Below are positions 8,281 through 18,332 of a stretch of DNA of 64,000 nt, in pieces; position 1 is the stretch's first letter, and each line of letters starts with the position of its first letter. The notes beneath the pieces were generated by a model, which did no database searches, had not been told where the DNA came from, and saw nothing but the letters and a program-made list of their open reading frames with translations. The position numbers and the translations under genes are program-made. Source of the DNA: Streptomyces shenzhenensis (GTDB lineage: Bacteria > Actinomycetota > Actinomycetes > Streptomycetales > Streptomycetaceae); NCBI RefSeq assembly GCF_003688995.1, contig NZ_PENI01000029.1:1-64000 (forward strand). The letters run 5' to 3'.

Positions 8281-9348
8281 ATGACGACCGCAACCTCCGC
8301 CAAGTCCTCGGCCCCGCACGGCCAGGGGGAATCCCCGTCGCCGCCACCGTCCATGCGGCTGAGAGAGCTCGTGTTCGGCGCGGCGTGTGCCGCCGCCGTC
8401 CGGGCCGCCGCCCGGCTGGGCGTCGCCGACGCCCTCGGGGACTCCCCCAAGGCCGTGGAGGACCTCGCCGCCGTGGTGAAGACCGAAGCGAAGCCGCTGC
8501 GCCGGCTGCTGCGCGCCCTGTCCTGCTACGGCGTCTTCGAGGAGCGGCCGGACGGCACCTTCGCGCACACCGGCATGTCCCGGCTGCTGCGCGAGGACGC
8601 CCCGGACAGCCTGCGCGACATCTCCCTGTGGTGCACCGAACCGTGGACCTGGGACGCCTGGCCCCGGCTGGACGAGGCCGTGCGCACCGGCCGGAACGTG
8701 GTCGAGGACCTGTACGGCAAGGAGTTCTTCAGCTACCTCAACGAGGACGCCCCCGAGTCGGCGGACGTCTTCAACCGCGCGATGACCACCTCCAGCGAGC
8801 AGTCGGCGCGGGAGGTGGCCGCGCTGCTCGACCTGTCCGGCAGCGCCTCGGTGGCGGACGTCGGCGGCGGCCAGGGCCATGTGGTGGCGAGCCTGCTCGA
8901 CAAGTACCCCTCGATGCACGGCAGTCTGCTCGACCTGCCGCGCGTGGTCGACAACGCCGTGCCGCGGCTGCGCGAGGGCGGCGACCTCGCGGACCGGGTG
9001 CGCATCGTGCCCGGCGACGCCCGGGAGTCCGTCCCGGTCAAGGCCGACGTCTACGTCATCAAGAACATCCTGGAGTGGGACGACGCGAGCACGACGCGGC
9101 TGCTGGACAACGTCATCCGGGCGGGCGGCCCGGGCACCCGGGTCGTGGTCATCGAGAACCTCGTCGACGACACCCCCTCGATGCGCTTCAGCACCGGCAT
9201 GGACCTGTTGCTGCTGCTCAACGTCGGCGGCGCCAAGCACACCACCGAGTCCATGGTGACCAGGCTGACCTCGGCCGGCCTCGTCATCGACGACGTCAGT
9301 CCGGTCAACCCGTATCTGCACGCGTTCGACTGCCACGTCCCGGGCTGA
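8281..9348 (+). CDS. SAM-dependent O-methyltransferase, probably spore-pigment tailoring
   Basis: 355 residues. An N-terminal winged-helix dimerisation domain (LGVADALGDSPKAVEDLAAV) precedes a Rossmann fold with SAM motif VADVGGGQGHVVASLLDKY (about residues 190-208) and the acidic PGDARES region, as in TcmN/hydroxyneurosporene-type methyltransferases. A strong ribosome site (GGAAGGAAGG) precedes the ATG. It converges on the whiE-type genes and probably methylates the aromatic polyketide; this gene is not part of the classical whiE I-VIII set, so the link is inferred from position and family. Confidence 0.9.
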   Translation: MTTATSAKSSAPHGQGESPSPPPSMRLRELVFGAACAAAVRAAARLGVADALGDSPKAVEDLAAVVKTEAKPLRRLLRALSCYGVFEERPDGTFAHTGMSRLLREDAPDSLRDISLWCTEPWTWDAWPRLDEAVRTGRNVVEDLYGKEFFSYLNEDAPESADVFNRAMTTSSEQSAREVAALLDLSGSASVADVGGGQGHVVASLLDKYPSMHGSLLDLPRVVDNAVPRLREGGDLADRVRIVPGDARESVPVKADVYVIKNILEWDDASTTRLLDNVIRAGGPGTRVVVIENLVDDTPSMRFSTGMDLLLLLNVGGAKHTTESMVTRLTSAGLVIDDVSPVNPYLHAFDCHVPG

Positions 9349-9371
9349 CGGACACGGCGGAACGGACGCCC

Positions 9372-9405
9372 GTCGCCGGACCCGCGGCAGCGCGGGCCCG
9401 GCGAC
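9372..9405. terminator. Bidirectional terminator between convergent units
   Basis: A 15-bp stem with one mismatch (GTCGCCGG... / ...CCGGCGAC) and a 4-base loop lies between the converging methyltransferase and pigment operon. It can serve both strands. Confidence 0.7.
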
Positions 9406-9428
9406 CGGTGTCTGCGGGGGCGGCCGTA

Positions 9429-9752
9429 TCAGTCGCGCTCCCACAGGTAGAAGCGGTGCGCCATGGCGTCCTTGGGTGAGCGCCAGGTCTCGGGGTCGTA
9501 CGCGCTGACGTACGCCTCCAGCCGCTCGCTCACGTCCCGGAACTCCGGGTGCCGGGTGACCTTGGCGATGGCCGGTCCGGGCTCGCGCTCGGACTCGATC
9601 AGATGCATGTACACATCGCCGAACTGGAAGAGGCTGCGCCGGACGACCCCGACGAGGTGCGGCAGCTCTCCGCGGTCGGACTCCTCGAACACCTTGGCGA
9701 TGTCGAGGGCGGAGCCCGGGGCCATGCGGGCGACGATCAGTGCCTGGTGCAT
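9429..9752 (-). CDS. WhiE VII-like TcmI-family polyketide cyclase
   Basis: 107 residues, the size of a TcmI monomer (a ferredoxin-like dimeric barrel). It opens with HQALIVARMAPGSALDIAKV and has the family's FGDVYMHLIE and HPEFRDVSERL segments. It is expected to close later rings of the spore-pigment polyketide. It is the last gene of the minus-strand pigment operon, 19 bp after the aromatase. Confidence 0.9.
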   Translation of the reverse strand: MHQALIVARMAPGSALDIAKVFEESDRGELPHLVGVVRRSLFQFGDVYMHLIESEREPGPAIAKVTRHPEFRDVSERLEAYVSAYDPETWRSPKDAMAHRFYLWERD

Positions 9753-9771
9753 CGGATGCGTCCTTCCGCGC

Positions 9772-10251
9772 TCAATCGGCCAGGGCGGCCGCGGACCCCT
9801 GCCGCGCCGCGGCCTTCTCGATCCTCTCCCGGATCAGGGCCATCTGGATCTTGGAGTTCCGGTTGATGTTGTCGGTCATCCAGTCGTCGTCGACCGGGGC
9901 GTCCGGCTTCATCGCGAAGTCCTGGGTCCACACCATCCGGGTGCCGGCCGGGACCTCCTCGTAGCGCCAGTGGATGTCCATGTGCGCGAACGGCCCGGTC
10001 TCGACCCGGCGCGCCTTGACGGTGAGCGTCTCGCGGTCCGGCTCCCGCTCCGAGACCCAGTGCCACACGACGCCCTTGTCGTCCGGGTGCATGGTCAGCC
10101 GGAACGTGGTCTTCGCGCCCTCCCGGGAGAGGATCTCGACCGACGCGTACTCGCTGAACAGGCGCGGCCAGTTCTCCAGGTCGTTGGTCATGTCCCAGAC
10201 GAGGTCCAGCGGGGCGGCGATGGTGATCTCGTTCTGTGTGTGTCCAGCCAT
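9772..10251 (-). CDS. WhiE VI-like SRPBCC aromatase/cyclase
   Basis: 159 residues, a single START/Bet v1-like domain (EITIAAPLDLVWDMTNDLENWPRLFSEY) as in TcmN-ARO/CYC. Key features are the N-terminal strand, WPRLFSEYASVEIL, and the C-terminal long helix (NRNSKIQMALIRERIEKAA). It should direct first-ring cyclisation and aromatisation of the poly-beta-ketone. The start is immediately after the ACP stop. Confidence 0.93.
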   Translation of the reverse strand: MAGHTQNEITIAAPLDLVWDMTNDLENWPRLFSEYASVEILSREGAKTTFRLTMHPDDKGVVWHWVSEREPDRETLTVKARRVETGPFAHMDIHWRYEEVPAGTRMVWTQDFAMKPDAPVDDDWMTDNINRNSKIQMALIRERIEKAAARQGSAAALAD

Positions 10252-10252
10252 G

Positions 10253-10510
10253 TCAGGCTCCTGCCATAAGGGTGCTGTTGACGAGGTCGAGGAACTGCCG
10301 GGGCGTCTTGCAGCGCTCCGCGTCCGGCGGCATCGGGGTGCCGTGCCGGTTCTCCAGCTCCCCGACGATGCCGAGCAGACCCAGCGAATCGACGCCGAGC
10401 GCGTCGAAACCGGTGTCGGACCGCTGTGCCAGCTCCTGCGGGGCGACGGTGACCCCGGCGGCCTGCTTCATGAGCCCGGACAGCTCTTCCACGGTGATGT
10501 GGGCACTCAT
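10253..10510 (-). CDS. WhiE V-like acyl carrier protein
   Basis: 85 residues with the phosphopantetheine site ALGVDSLGLLGI. It carries the growing polyketide for the KS-alpha/KS-beta pair. The small size, position between CLF and aromatase, and ATG with GAGAAGGAG upstream match type II PKS carriers. Confidence 0.95.
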   Translation of the reverse strand: MSAHITVEELSGLMKQAAGVTVAPQELAQRSDTGFDALGVDSLGLLGIVGELENRHGTPMPPDAERCKTPRQFLDLVNSTLMAGA

Positions 10511-10572
10511 ACGTTGTTCTCCTTCTCTCCGGGAGTGCGGTGAGACGGCCTCGGTGGGAGGCGTCAGGTACT

Positions 10573-11823
10573 TCAGACCCCTTCGCCGGCGCCGCGCCGC
10601 AGCACCAGCGCCGAGTTCGACCCCATGAGTCCCCGGCTGAGGACCAGCGCCGTGCGCAGCTCGACGGCGCGGGCCCGGCCGGTCACGAGGTCCAGGTCGT
10701 GGCAGACGTCGAAGACGTTGGGGGTGGGCGGGATCAGACCGTGCTCCATCGCGAGCACCGCCGCCGCGGTGTCCAGCACGGGCGCCGCGCAGTAACCCCG
10801 GCCGATGCCCGTCTTCGGCGCGGTGACGGGCACCCGCGCGGCATGCCCGCCCAGGGCGTCGGCGATCGCCAGCGCCTCGGCGCGGTCCGCCGCCGGCACG
10901 CCGAGCGCGTCGGCGAAGACCACGTCGATCTCCTCCGGCGCGCAGCCGGCCTCGTCCAGGGCGCCCCGGATCGCCTGGGCGAGCCCCGCGCGGGACTCCT
11001 CCCAGCCGGAGGCGCCGGTGAACGTCGCCGCGTGCCCGGCGAGCAGGGCGCGCAGCGGCGCACCGCGCTCCCGGGCCACCCGCTCCGCCTCCACCACGAC
11101 CATGGCGCCGCCCTCGGCGGGCACGAACCCGCCGGCCGCCGCCGTGAACGGGAGGTAGGCACGGGACGGATCGTCGACGGTGCTCAGCTCCTCGTAGCCG
11201 AGCTGGCACACCATCGAGTACGGGGCGAGCGGCGCCTCGGTCGAGCCGGCCACGACCGCGTCGGTGCCACGCTGCACCGCCCGCGCCGCATGGGCGAGCG
11301 CGTCGAGGCCGCCCGCCTCGTCGGCCGCGACCACCGAGCACGGCCCCTTGAAGCCACGGCGGATGGAGATCTGGCCGGTGGAGGCGGCGTAGAACCAGGC
11401 GATGGACTGGTACGGGCCGACGAACCGGCTGCCCTTCCCCCACAGTCGCTGCAGCTCCCGCTGGCCGAACTCACCGCCGCCGGAACCGGCCGCGGTGACC
11501 ACACCGATGGAGAACGGCTGGCCGGCGGTGTCGGCCGCGCCGAGCCGGGCGTCGTCCAGCGCGAGGTCGGCCGCGGCCATCGCGTAGTGCGTGAACCGGT
11601 CGGTCTGGACGAGGTAGCGCTCCTCGACCGCCGCCGCCGGGTCGAAGGCGCGGACCTCACCGGCCACCTTCAGCGGCAGGTGCTCACACCCCTCGCGGGT
11701 GATCCGGTCGAGGACACTGAGCCCCTCCTGGGTGTTCTTCCAGAAGGTGTCGATGGTGGTTCCGTTGGGTGCGACGACACCGATTCCGGTGATGGCCGCG
11801 CGGCGTTCGCGGGGTGCGCTCAT
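10573..11823 (-). CDS. WhiE IV-like KS-beta / chain length factor
   Basis: 416 residues, the non-condensing partner of the type II ketosynthase, which sets chain length. The position of the KS active cysteine is Glu169 (VVAADEAGGLDA); most chain length factors have Gln here. Other thiolase-fold landmarks are present (FVPAEGGAMVVVE, MGSNSALVLRR). It starts 11 bp after the KS-alpha stop. Read on sequence alone it is intact. Confidence 0.93.
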   Translation of the reverse strand: MSAPRERRAAITGIGVVAPNGTTIDTFWKNTQEGLSVLDRITREGCEHLPLKVAGEVRAFDPAAAVEERYLVQTDRFTHYAMAAADLALDDARLGAADTAGQPFSIGVVTAAGSGGGEFGQRELQRLWGKGSRFVGPYQSIAWFYAASTGQISIRRGFKGPCSVVAADEAGGLDALAHAARAVQRGTDAVVAGSTEAPLAPYSMVCQLGYEELSTVDDPSRAYLPFTAAAGGFVPAEGGAMVVVEAERVARERGAPLRALLAGHAATFTGASGWEESRAGLAQAIRGALDEAGCAPEEIDVVFADALGVPAADRAEALAIADALGGHAARVPVTAPKTGIGRGYCAAPVLDTAAAVLAMEHGLIPPTPNVFDVCHDLDLVTGRARAVELRTALVLSRGLMGSNSALVLRRGAGEGV

Positions 11824-11834
11824 CGTGTCCTCTC

Positions 11835-13094
11835 CTACTCCCGGGGGCGGGTCAGGATCACCGCGGACTGGAAGCCGCCGAACCCGCTGCCCACGGAGAG
11901 CACGCTGTTGAGCGTGCGCTCGCGGGCGACACGGGGGACGTAGTCCAGGTCGCACTCGGGGTCCGGGGTCTCGTAGTTGGCGGTCGGCGGTACGACCTGA
12001 TGGGCCAGGGCCAGCACACAGGCCACGACCTCGATCGCACCGATCGCGCCGAGGGAGTGCCCCACCATGGACTTGATGGAGCTCATGGGCGTCCGGTAGG
12101 CGTGCTGCCCCAGGGCCCGCTTCACGGCGGCCGTCTCGTGCCGGTCGTTCTGCCGGGTGCCGGAGCCGTGGGCGTTGATGTAGTCGATGGCCGTGGGGTC
12201 CAGCCGGGCGTGGTCGAGGGCGACCTCGATGGCCCGGGCCATCTCCAGGCCCTCGCTGGTCAGGCCGGTCATGTGGTAGGCGTTGCCGTAGGTGGCGTAG
12301 CCGCTCAGTTCGCAGTAGACGTGGGCGCCTCGGGCCCGCGCGTGTTCCAGTTCCTCCAGGACGAGCACCGCGCCGCCCTCGCCCATGACGAACCCGTCAC
12401 GGTTGTTGTCGAAGGGCCGGGAGGCGTGTGCGGGGTCGTCGTTGTTGGGGGACGTGGCCTTGATCGCGTCGAAGCACGCCATGGTGATCGGTGAGATCGG
12501 CGAGTCCGAGGCCCCGGCTATGCAGACGTCGGCCCGGCCCTCCTCGACGGCGTGGAAGGCGTATCCGACCGCGTCGAGTCCGGAGGTGCAGCCCGTCGAG
12601 ACGGTCTGCACCGGACCCTGCGCGCCGAATCGTTCCGCGACCGCCGAGGCGAGCGTGCTCGGCGAGAACGCCCGGTGCAGCTGCGGCTCCGCCTCCCGGT
12701 GATCCACGTCCCACTGCCGCCCCCCGTGGCTGACCAGGACGTAGTCGTGTTCGAGGCGGGTGGTGCCGCCGACCGCGGTGCCCAGGGAGACCCCGACCCG
12801 CCAGGGGTTCTCCCTGGCCAGATCGAGACCCGAGTCGCGCACGGCCTCGTCGCCGGCGACCAGCGCGAACTGTATGTACCGGTCCGCCCGCTCGACCTGC
12901 TCGGTGTCCAGCCCGTGTGTCACCGGGTCGAAGTCGCATTCGGCGGCGATCCGGGACCGGAGGCCGGCCGGGTCGAAGCACGTGATGCCGCGCGTCGCCG
13001 TACGCCCGGCCGCCAGCAGGTCCCAGAAGGCCGGTGCGCCGATACCGCCCGGGGCGACGATGCCTATGCCGGTGACCGCCACGCGCCGGGTCAT
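11835..13094 (-). CDS. WhiE III-like KS-alpha
   Basis: 419 residues, the condensing ketosynthase of the minimal PKS. The catalytic triad is visible: Cys169 in VSTGCTSGLDA, His in NAHGSGTRQND and His in MVGHSLGAIGAIE. It elongates malonyl-ACP units with the KS-beta as a heterodimer. The start overlaps the cupin stop (ATGA), so the genes are coupled. Confidence 0.96.
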   Translation of the reverse strand: MTRRVAVTGIGIVAPGGIGAPAFWDLLAAGRTATRGITCFDPAGLRSRIAAECDFDPVTHGLDTEQVERADRYIQFALVAGDEAVRDSGLDLARENPWRVGVSLGTAVGGTTRLEHDYVLVSHGGRQWDVDHREAEPQLHRAFSPSTLASAVAERFGAQGPVQTVSTGCTSGLDAVGYAFHAVEEGRADVCIAGASDSPISPITMACFDAIKATSPNNDDPAHASRPFDNNRDGFVMGEGGAVLVLEELEHARARGAHVYCELSGYATYGNAYHMTGLTSEGLEMARAIEVALDHARLDPTAIDYINAHGSGTRQNDRHETAAVKRALGQHAYRTPMSSIKSMVGHSLGAIGAIEVVACVLALAHQVVPPTANYETPDPECDLDYVPRVARERTLNSVLSVGSGFGGFQSAVILTRPRE

Positions 13095-13561
13095 GGAGAG
13101 ACCTTCTCCGCGTCGGCCGCGGGGACGGCGCCCGCCGCGGCTGCCTCGGTGGTGACGGCGGCGGCGCCGATCACGTCGGTCTCCTCCGTGTCGACGTGGC
13201 CCAGCTGCGGGCGCGGCGCGAGCGGACCGAGGTGGAAGACGATCCGCGCCTCCACCTTGCCGACGTTGCGGAAGCGGTGCCGCATGTAGGCGGGGATCAT
13301 CAGCCCCTGCTCGGGCCGCAGCGCGTGCGCCTCGCCGTCCAGGTCCACCACCAGCTGACCGCAGACGACGTAGACGAACTCCTCGGAGTACGGGTGGTAG
13401 TGCTCGCCGATGCGGTCGCCGGGCTGCACGATGGCCACGCCCATGAAACCGCTGGTGGAACCCACCGTGGCCGGGGTGAGCATGGCGCGCAGATCGCCGC
13501 CGCGCCTGACGTTGGGCTCGACCTCGCTGAGGTCCACGATACGGGGACGGGGTTTGATCAC
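13091..13561 (-). CDS. WhiE II-like cupin (SchB/CurC type)
   Basis: 156 residues from a GTG. One cupin barrel carries the metal-binding motif GEHYHPYSEEFVYVV and a second-strand motif LMIPAYMRHRFRNVG. Spore-pigment clusters normally encode this cupin; it is thought to help cyclise or oxidise the polyketide, but its chemistry is not established. The C-terminal 40 residues are Ala-rich and probably disordered. Confidence 0.9.
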   Translation of the reverse strand: MIKPRPRIVDLSEVEPNVRRGGDLRAMLTPATVGSTSGFMGVAIVQPGDRIGEHYHPYSEEFVYVVCGQLVVDLDGEAHALRPEQGLMIPAYMRHRFRNVGKVEARIVFHLGPLAPRPQLGHVDTEETDVIGAAAVTTEAAAAGAVPAADAEKVSP

Positions 13562-13612
13562 GACGTTCCTCCGTTGGTGTACTGCGTCGAGATGACAGTC
13601 GTGGCCATCGGG

Positions 13613-14689
13613 TCAGGCGTCCGGCGAACGGCGATCGGTGACGAGGGTCATGCGCACGACCTCGCCGTCGAGGAGCGACTTCAGCTCGGCCGTGTGCTCC
13701 GGCCGCTGCAGCAGGGGCTCGGCACCGGCCGCGTCGCGCACGTCGACCAGCCGCACCACGACGTCGTCGCGCTGGAAGACCGTGCTGCGCAGGACCGGGC
13801 TCGCCGGGTCCTCGGCGGCCGCCTCGTCGTGCTGGGCGAGCAGCTCGGCCAGCCGCATCCCGCAACCGGACACGACCGGGTAGTACTGCGCGTACCGCTC
13901 GCCCTGGGACAGCCCGTCCGCCGTCACGTGGTGCACGGCCGGCAGCGCCGCCCGGGTGAAGAACACCCGCGCCGACTCCTGGTCGTTGAGGTCCCGGTCC
14001 TGCTCCAGATACGGGTTGATGGCCTCCTCCACCGCGCGCACCTCGGGCTGCTGGGCCACGTGCCGCAGCGCCGCGAGCAGGTCGCCGCGCACCTCGATGG
14101 CCCGCACCACCCGATTGCCGTGCATGAACAGCGAGGTCCGGCACAGCCGCGTGGTGTCGTCGACCCGCGCCTCGGGCGAGGCGTAGTCGGCGAGGATCTT
14201 CGCGGCCTTCTCCTCGGTGCCCGGCCGGACCGTGAAGGTCAGCGCGTGCCGGATCACTCCGTCGCCGATCCGCGGCGAGGTCTGGAGCCGGCGGTGCTGC
14301 GACCGGTCGACCGCCGCGCCGGTCTCCCGGACGATGTGGAAGCGCAGCGACCGGGTGTCCCGGACGCAGCTGTGCAGCGGCTCCACCATCCGCACGTGCT
14401 CCTCGCTGTTCACCCAGGCGAGGAACGGCGGCGCGCTCTCCCACTCACTCGTGATGAGCCATTGGGACGGATTCTCGATGGACTGGCAGAGTTGGTCGCT
14501 GACATGTCCGGGTACGGACGCAACCTGGTTGCACAGCTGCTCGTACGCCTCCAGGAACTGCTGCTGGGCTCCGTCGTAGACGTCGACCAGCAGGACGACC
14601 CGGAGCCGGGAGCCGTCGAACACGGACTGGGAGACTTTCGACACCTGTCGCGTCAGCACTTCTGAAACTCGTTCAGACGTAGTGGTCAT
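13613..14689 (-). CDS. WhiE I-like SchA/CurD-domain protein
   Basis: 358 residues, first gene of the minus-strand pigment operon. The N-terminal part (residues 25-130) resembles an antibiotic-biosynthesis-monooxygenase dimeric barrel (RVVLLVDVYDGAQQQFLEAY, WLITSEWESAPPFLAWVNS). The later part holds two more related repeats (HALTFTVRPGTEEKAAKIL and VVVRLVDVRDAAGAEPLL), the SchA/CurD arrangement. It may act as a cofactor-free oxygenase or scaffold. Start chosen at the ATG of MTTTSERV. Confidence 0.88.
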   Translation of the reverse strand: MTTTSERVSEVLTRQVSKVSQSVFDGSRLRVVLLVDVYDGAQQQFLEAYEQLCNQVASVPGHVSDQLCQSIENPSQWLITSEWESAPPFLAWVNSEEHVRMVEPLHSCVRDTRSLRFHIVRETGAAVDRSQHRRLQTSPRIGDGVIRHALTFTVRPGTEEKAAKILADYASPEARVDDTTRLCRTSLFMHGNRVVRAIEVRGDLLAALRHVAQQPEVRAVEEAINPYLEQDRDLNDQESARVFFTRAALPAVHHVTADGLSQGERYAQYYPVVSGCGMRLAELLAQHDEAAAEDPASPVLRSTVFQRDDVVVRLVDVRDAAGAEPLLQRPEHTAELKSLLDGEVVRMTLVTDRRSPDA

Positions 14690-14900
14690 CCTGCGTACAT
14701 CTCCTTCGCGTGCGGATGCAGACGCCGGCCGATGATGACGCGACGTCAGCGTTCCTTGATCCTGTGCCGGTCCCCAGGAGCGCGCGACTCGTATGAACCA
14801 CGCGGGTGATTGGGGCGGCGGAGGCACTCCGGGTCGCTCGCACCGGGCATGGAACGTCACAGGCGCCGCATCGGGCGCACCCCTGCCTCTGGAGGCTTCG
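14690..14900. promoter_or_regulatory. Divergent promoter region of the spore-pigment genes
   Basis: The 211 bp between the minus-strand operon and the plus-strand monooxygenase must hold both promoters. In S. coelicolor the equivalent whiE promoters are switched on late in aerial hyphae, and the monooxygenase promoter depends on the sporulation sigma factor SigF. I could not pick out specific hexamers with confidence. A good ribosome site (GGAGG, 14891) serves the monooxygenase. Confidence 0.6.
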
Positions 14901-16658
14901 ATGCATCAAAAAGCCGACCACCGAATTCCCGTCCTCATCGTGGGCGGCTCTCTGGTGGGCCTGTCCATGTCACTGTTCCTGGGCCGTCTCGGGGTCCGGC
15001 ACCTGCTCGTCGAGCGGCACTCCGGGACATCGATCCACCCGCGCGGACGCGGCAACAACGTGCGGACGATGGAACTGTTCCGGATGGCCGGCATCGAGCC
15101 GGACATCAAGACGGCGGCCGCACTGCTCGCCGACAACCACGGCATCCTGCAGACCCCGACGCTGGCCGGCGACGCCGGCGAGTGGCTGTTCAAGCAGATC
15201 GACCCCGGTGGCGGGCTCGCCCGGTTCAGCCCCACCGGCTGGTGCCTGTGCAGCCAGAACGACCTCGAACCGGTGCTCATGGACGGCGCCCGCGCACTCG
15301 GCGGCGACCTGCGCTACTCCCATGAGCTGGAGACCTTCGAACAGGACGCCGAAGGGGTGACGGCCACCGTCCGGGACCGCGGCACCGACGAGCGGTACAC
15401 CGTCCGCACGGACTACCTGGTCGCGGCGGACGGACCGCGCAGCCCGGTGCGCCGCCGGCTCGGCATCGGGCAGTCCGGCCCCGGCGACCTGTTCGCCAAC
15501 GTCAGCGCCACCTTCCGCTCCAAGCTGCTCGCCGATGTGGTCGGCGACCGGCGTTTCATCTGCTGCTACCTCACCGACCAGGAGGCGGACGGCGCCCTGC
15601 TGCCCGTCGACAACGAGGAGCACTGGGTCTTCCACGCGCCGTGGCATCCCGAGCGCGGCGAGACGCTGGAGGAGTTCACCGAGGAGCGGCTGCAGCGGCA
15701 CATCCGGCGGGCCGTCGGCGTCCCCGACCTCGATGTGGAAATCACCGGAAAGGCGTCGTGGCGCGCCGCCGAACGGGTCGCCGACCGGTACGCGGCCGGC
15801 CGGGTGTTCCTCGCCGGCGACTCCGCCCACGAGATGTCCCCCACCGGGGCGTTCGGCTCCAACACCGGCATCCAGGACGCCCACAACCTGGCCTGGAAGC
15901 TGGCGGCGGTGCTGGACGGCTGGGCCGGCCCCGGCCTGCTGGAGACGTACGACACCGAGCGGCGCCCGGTGGCCCTGGCGACCAGCGCCCGCGCCTCCGC
16001 CCGCTCCGTCGAGCACAGCCACCCCGGCTTCGCCCCGGCCCCGGGCGTCGGCGGCGGCAGGCGCGGCGGCATTCTCAACGTCGTCCTCGGCTACCGCTAC
16101 CCGCGCGGTGCCGTCATCGGCGCCGACCCGGAGCAGCCGGTCGTGCCGGAGGAGCTGACCCTGACCGGACAGCCGGGCAGCCGCGCCCCGCACCAGTGGC
16201 TGCGCCGCTCCGGCGAGCGCCTGTCCACCCTCGACCTGTACGAACGCTCCCTGGTCCTGCTCAGCGACGCCCCGGACGACGCGGGCTGGCACGCCGCGGC
16301 CCGCCGCATCGCCGAACAGGACGGGGTACGCCTGGACGCGTACCGGATCGGCCCGGGCGCCGACGCGGATCTGACCTACGACACCCAGCCCGCCGGCGGC
16401 CCGTCCGGCCCCGGCCGACCCGGCGGCACCAGCGGCCCCGGCGCCGCGGGCGGACCCGGCCGGCCGGGCGGCACGAGCGGCGCGGGCGGCCCGGGCGCCG
16501 CGAGTTCGGTCGACTGGGCGCGACTGCACGGCACGACGGCCGACGGCGCGGTCCTGGTACGCCCGGACGGCTTCGTGGCCTGGCGATCCTCCGGCGCCGT
16601 ACCCGACCCGGAGACAACGCTCCGCAAGGTCCTGACCACCCTCCTACGCACGGGCTGA
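14901..16658 (+). CDS. WhiE VIII-like FAD-dependent polyketide monooxygenase
   Basis: 585 residues, aromatic-ring hydroxylase of the PHBH/TetX type. The FAD-binding start is VLIVGGSLVGLSMSLFLGRLG (residues 12-32), then YLVAADGPRSPVRRRLG and the second FAD motif RVFLAGDSAHEMSPTG. The C-terminal thioredoxin-like domain is interrupted by a Gly/Pro-rich stretch at about 497-535, with repeats of GPGRPGGTSGPG type. It should hydroxylate the spore pigment, as its divergent whiE homologue does. Start chosen at the ATG after GGAGG; an in-frame ATG at 14793 lacks a ribosome site. Confidence 0.9.
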   Translation: MHQKADHRIPVLIVGGSLVGLSMSLFLGRLGVRHLLVERHSGTSIHPRGRGNNVRTMELFRMAGIEPDIKTAAALLADNHGILQTPTLAGDAGEWLFKQIDPGGGLARFSPTGWCLCSQNDLEPVLMDGARALGGDLRYSHELETFEQDAEGVTATVRDRGTDERYTVRTDYLVAADGPRSPVRRRLGIGQSGPGDLFANVSATFRSKLLADVVGDRRFICCYLTDQEADGALLPVDNEEHWVFHAPWHPERGETLEEFTEERLQRHIRRAVGVPDLDVEITGKASWRAAERVADRYAAGRVFLAGDSAHEMSPTGAFGSNTGIQDAHNLAWKLAAVLDGWAGPGLLETYDTERRPVALATSARASARSVEHSHPGFAPAPGVGGGRRGGILNVVLGYRYPRGAVIGADPEQPVVPEELTLTGQPGSRAPHQWLRRSGERLSTLDLYERSLVLLSDAPDDAGWHAAARRIAEQDGVRLDAYRIGPGADADLTYDTQPAGGPSGPGRPGGTSGPGAAGGPGRPGGTSGAGGPGAASSVDWARLHGTTADGAVLVRPDGFVAWRSSGAVPDPETTLRKVLTTLLRTG

Positions 16659-16672
16659 CCTGCCTGTCAGCA

Positions 16673-16710
16673 CGAAGGCCACCCGCACCGGCAGGTGCGA
16701 GTGGCCTTCG
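16673..16710. terminator. Terminator between monooxygenase gene and tRNA
   Basis: A 17-bp stem, CGAAGGCCAC... / ...GTGGCCTTCG, with one mismatch and a short loop. It can end both the plus-strand monooxygenase transcript and the minus-strand tRNA transcript. Confidence 0.8.
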
Positions 16711-16718
16711 TCATACGG

Positions 16719-16792
16719 AGCCCCCTGTCGGATTCGAACCGACGACCTTCGCTTTACAAGAGCGGCGCTCTGACCAGCTGAGCTAAGGAGGC
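16719..16792 (-). tRNA. tRNA-Thr (anticodon TGT)
   Basis: On the minus strand the acceptor GCCTCCT pairs with AGGGGGC. The D-arm is AGCTCAGCTGGTCAGAGC, the anticodon loop CTTGTAA (TGT, reads ACA and related Thr codons), and the T-arm GTCGGTTCGAATCCGAC. The 74 nt fold into a complete cloverleaf and CCA is not encoded. Confidence 0.97.
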
Positions 16793-16995
16793 GTGCGGGT
16801 GTGCGCCCGTGCAGTGTACCCAGGTCCCGGGGGGCCTCAGCGAGAATTTCCGCGAAGTTCACAGTCCCCCAGGTACTGACAGATCAGGCAAACGCCAGGT
16901 ACCGTCCTGACCCAGTTCACCCGCGTTGACTACGTCAACCACCTTCCTACTCGGATCGTCCGGCACGTTCCTGCCGGTAGAAGGGGCTACTCACC

Positions 16996-18132
<1,137 letters not shown>

Positions 18133-18162
18133 CCCCGGGTGATTCACCCAGGTTGACGCATC

Positions 18163-18192
18163 AGGGCCCCGCAGGCTGCTGCGGGGCCCTTC
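18163..18192 (+). terminator. Terminator after msiK
   Basis: AGGGCCCCGCA and TGCGGGGCCCT form an 11-bp perfect stem followed by a short pyrimidine-rich run, 31 bp after the stop. Confidence 0.85.
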
Positions 18193-18332
18193 CCGTTGTC
18201 GACAAAGACCCCGGCAAACGCGTGCATTTCGAGCAGTGTGCGTCAACACCCCGCCAGGAAAAGGCACTTCCTCGTCCCTCGAACCGGTGACCAAATGTCG
18301 CCAAATCATCACCGGGCGCTACTCTCACTCGC

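Noticed and set aside
6238..9444. 1068-residue minus-strand frame
   Set aside because: Runs antisense to three well-supported plus-strand genes; Gly/Val/Arg/His-rich shadow.
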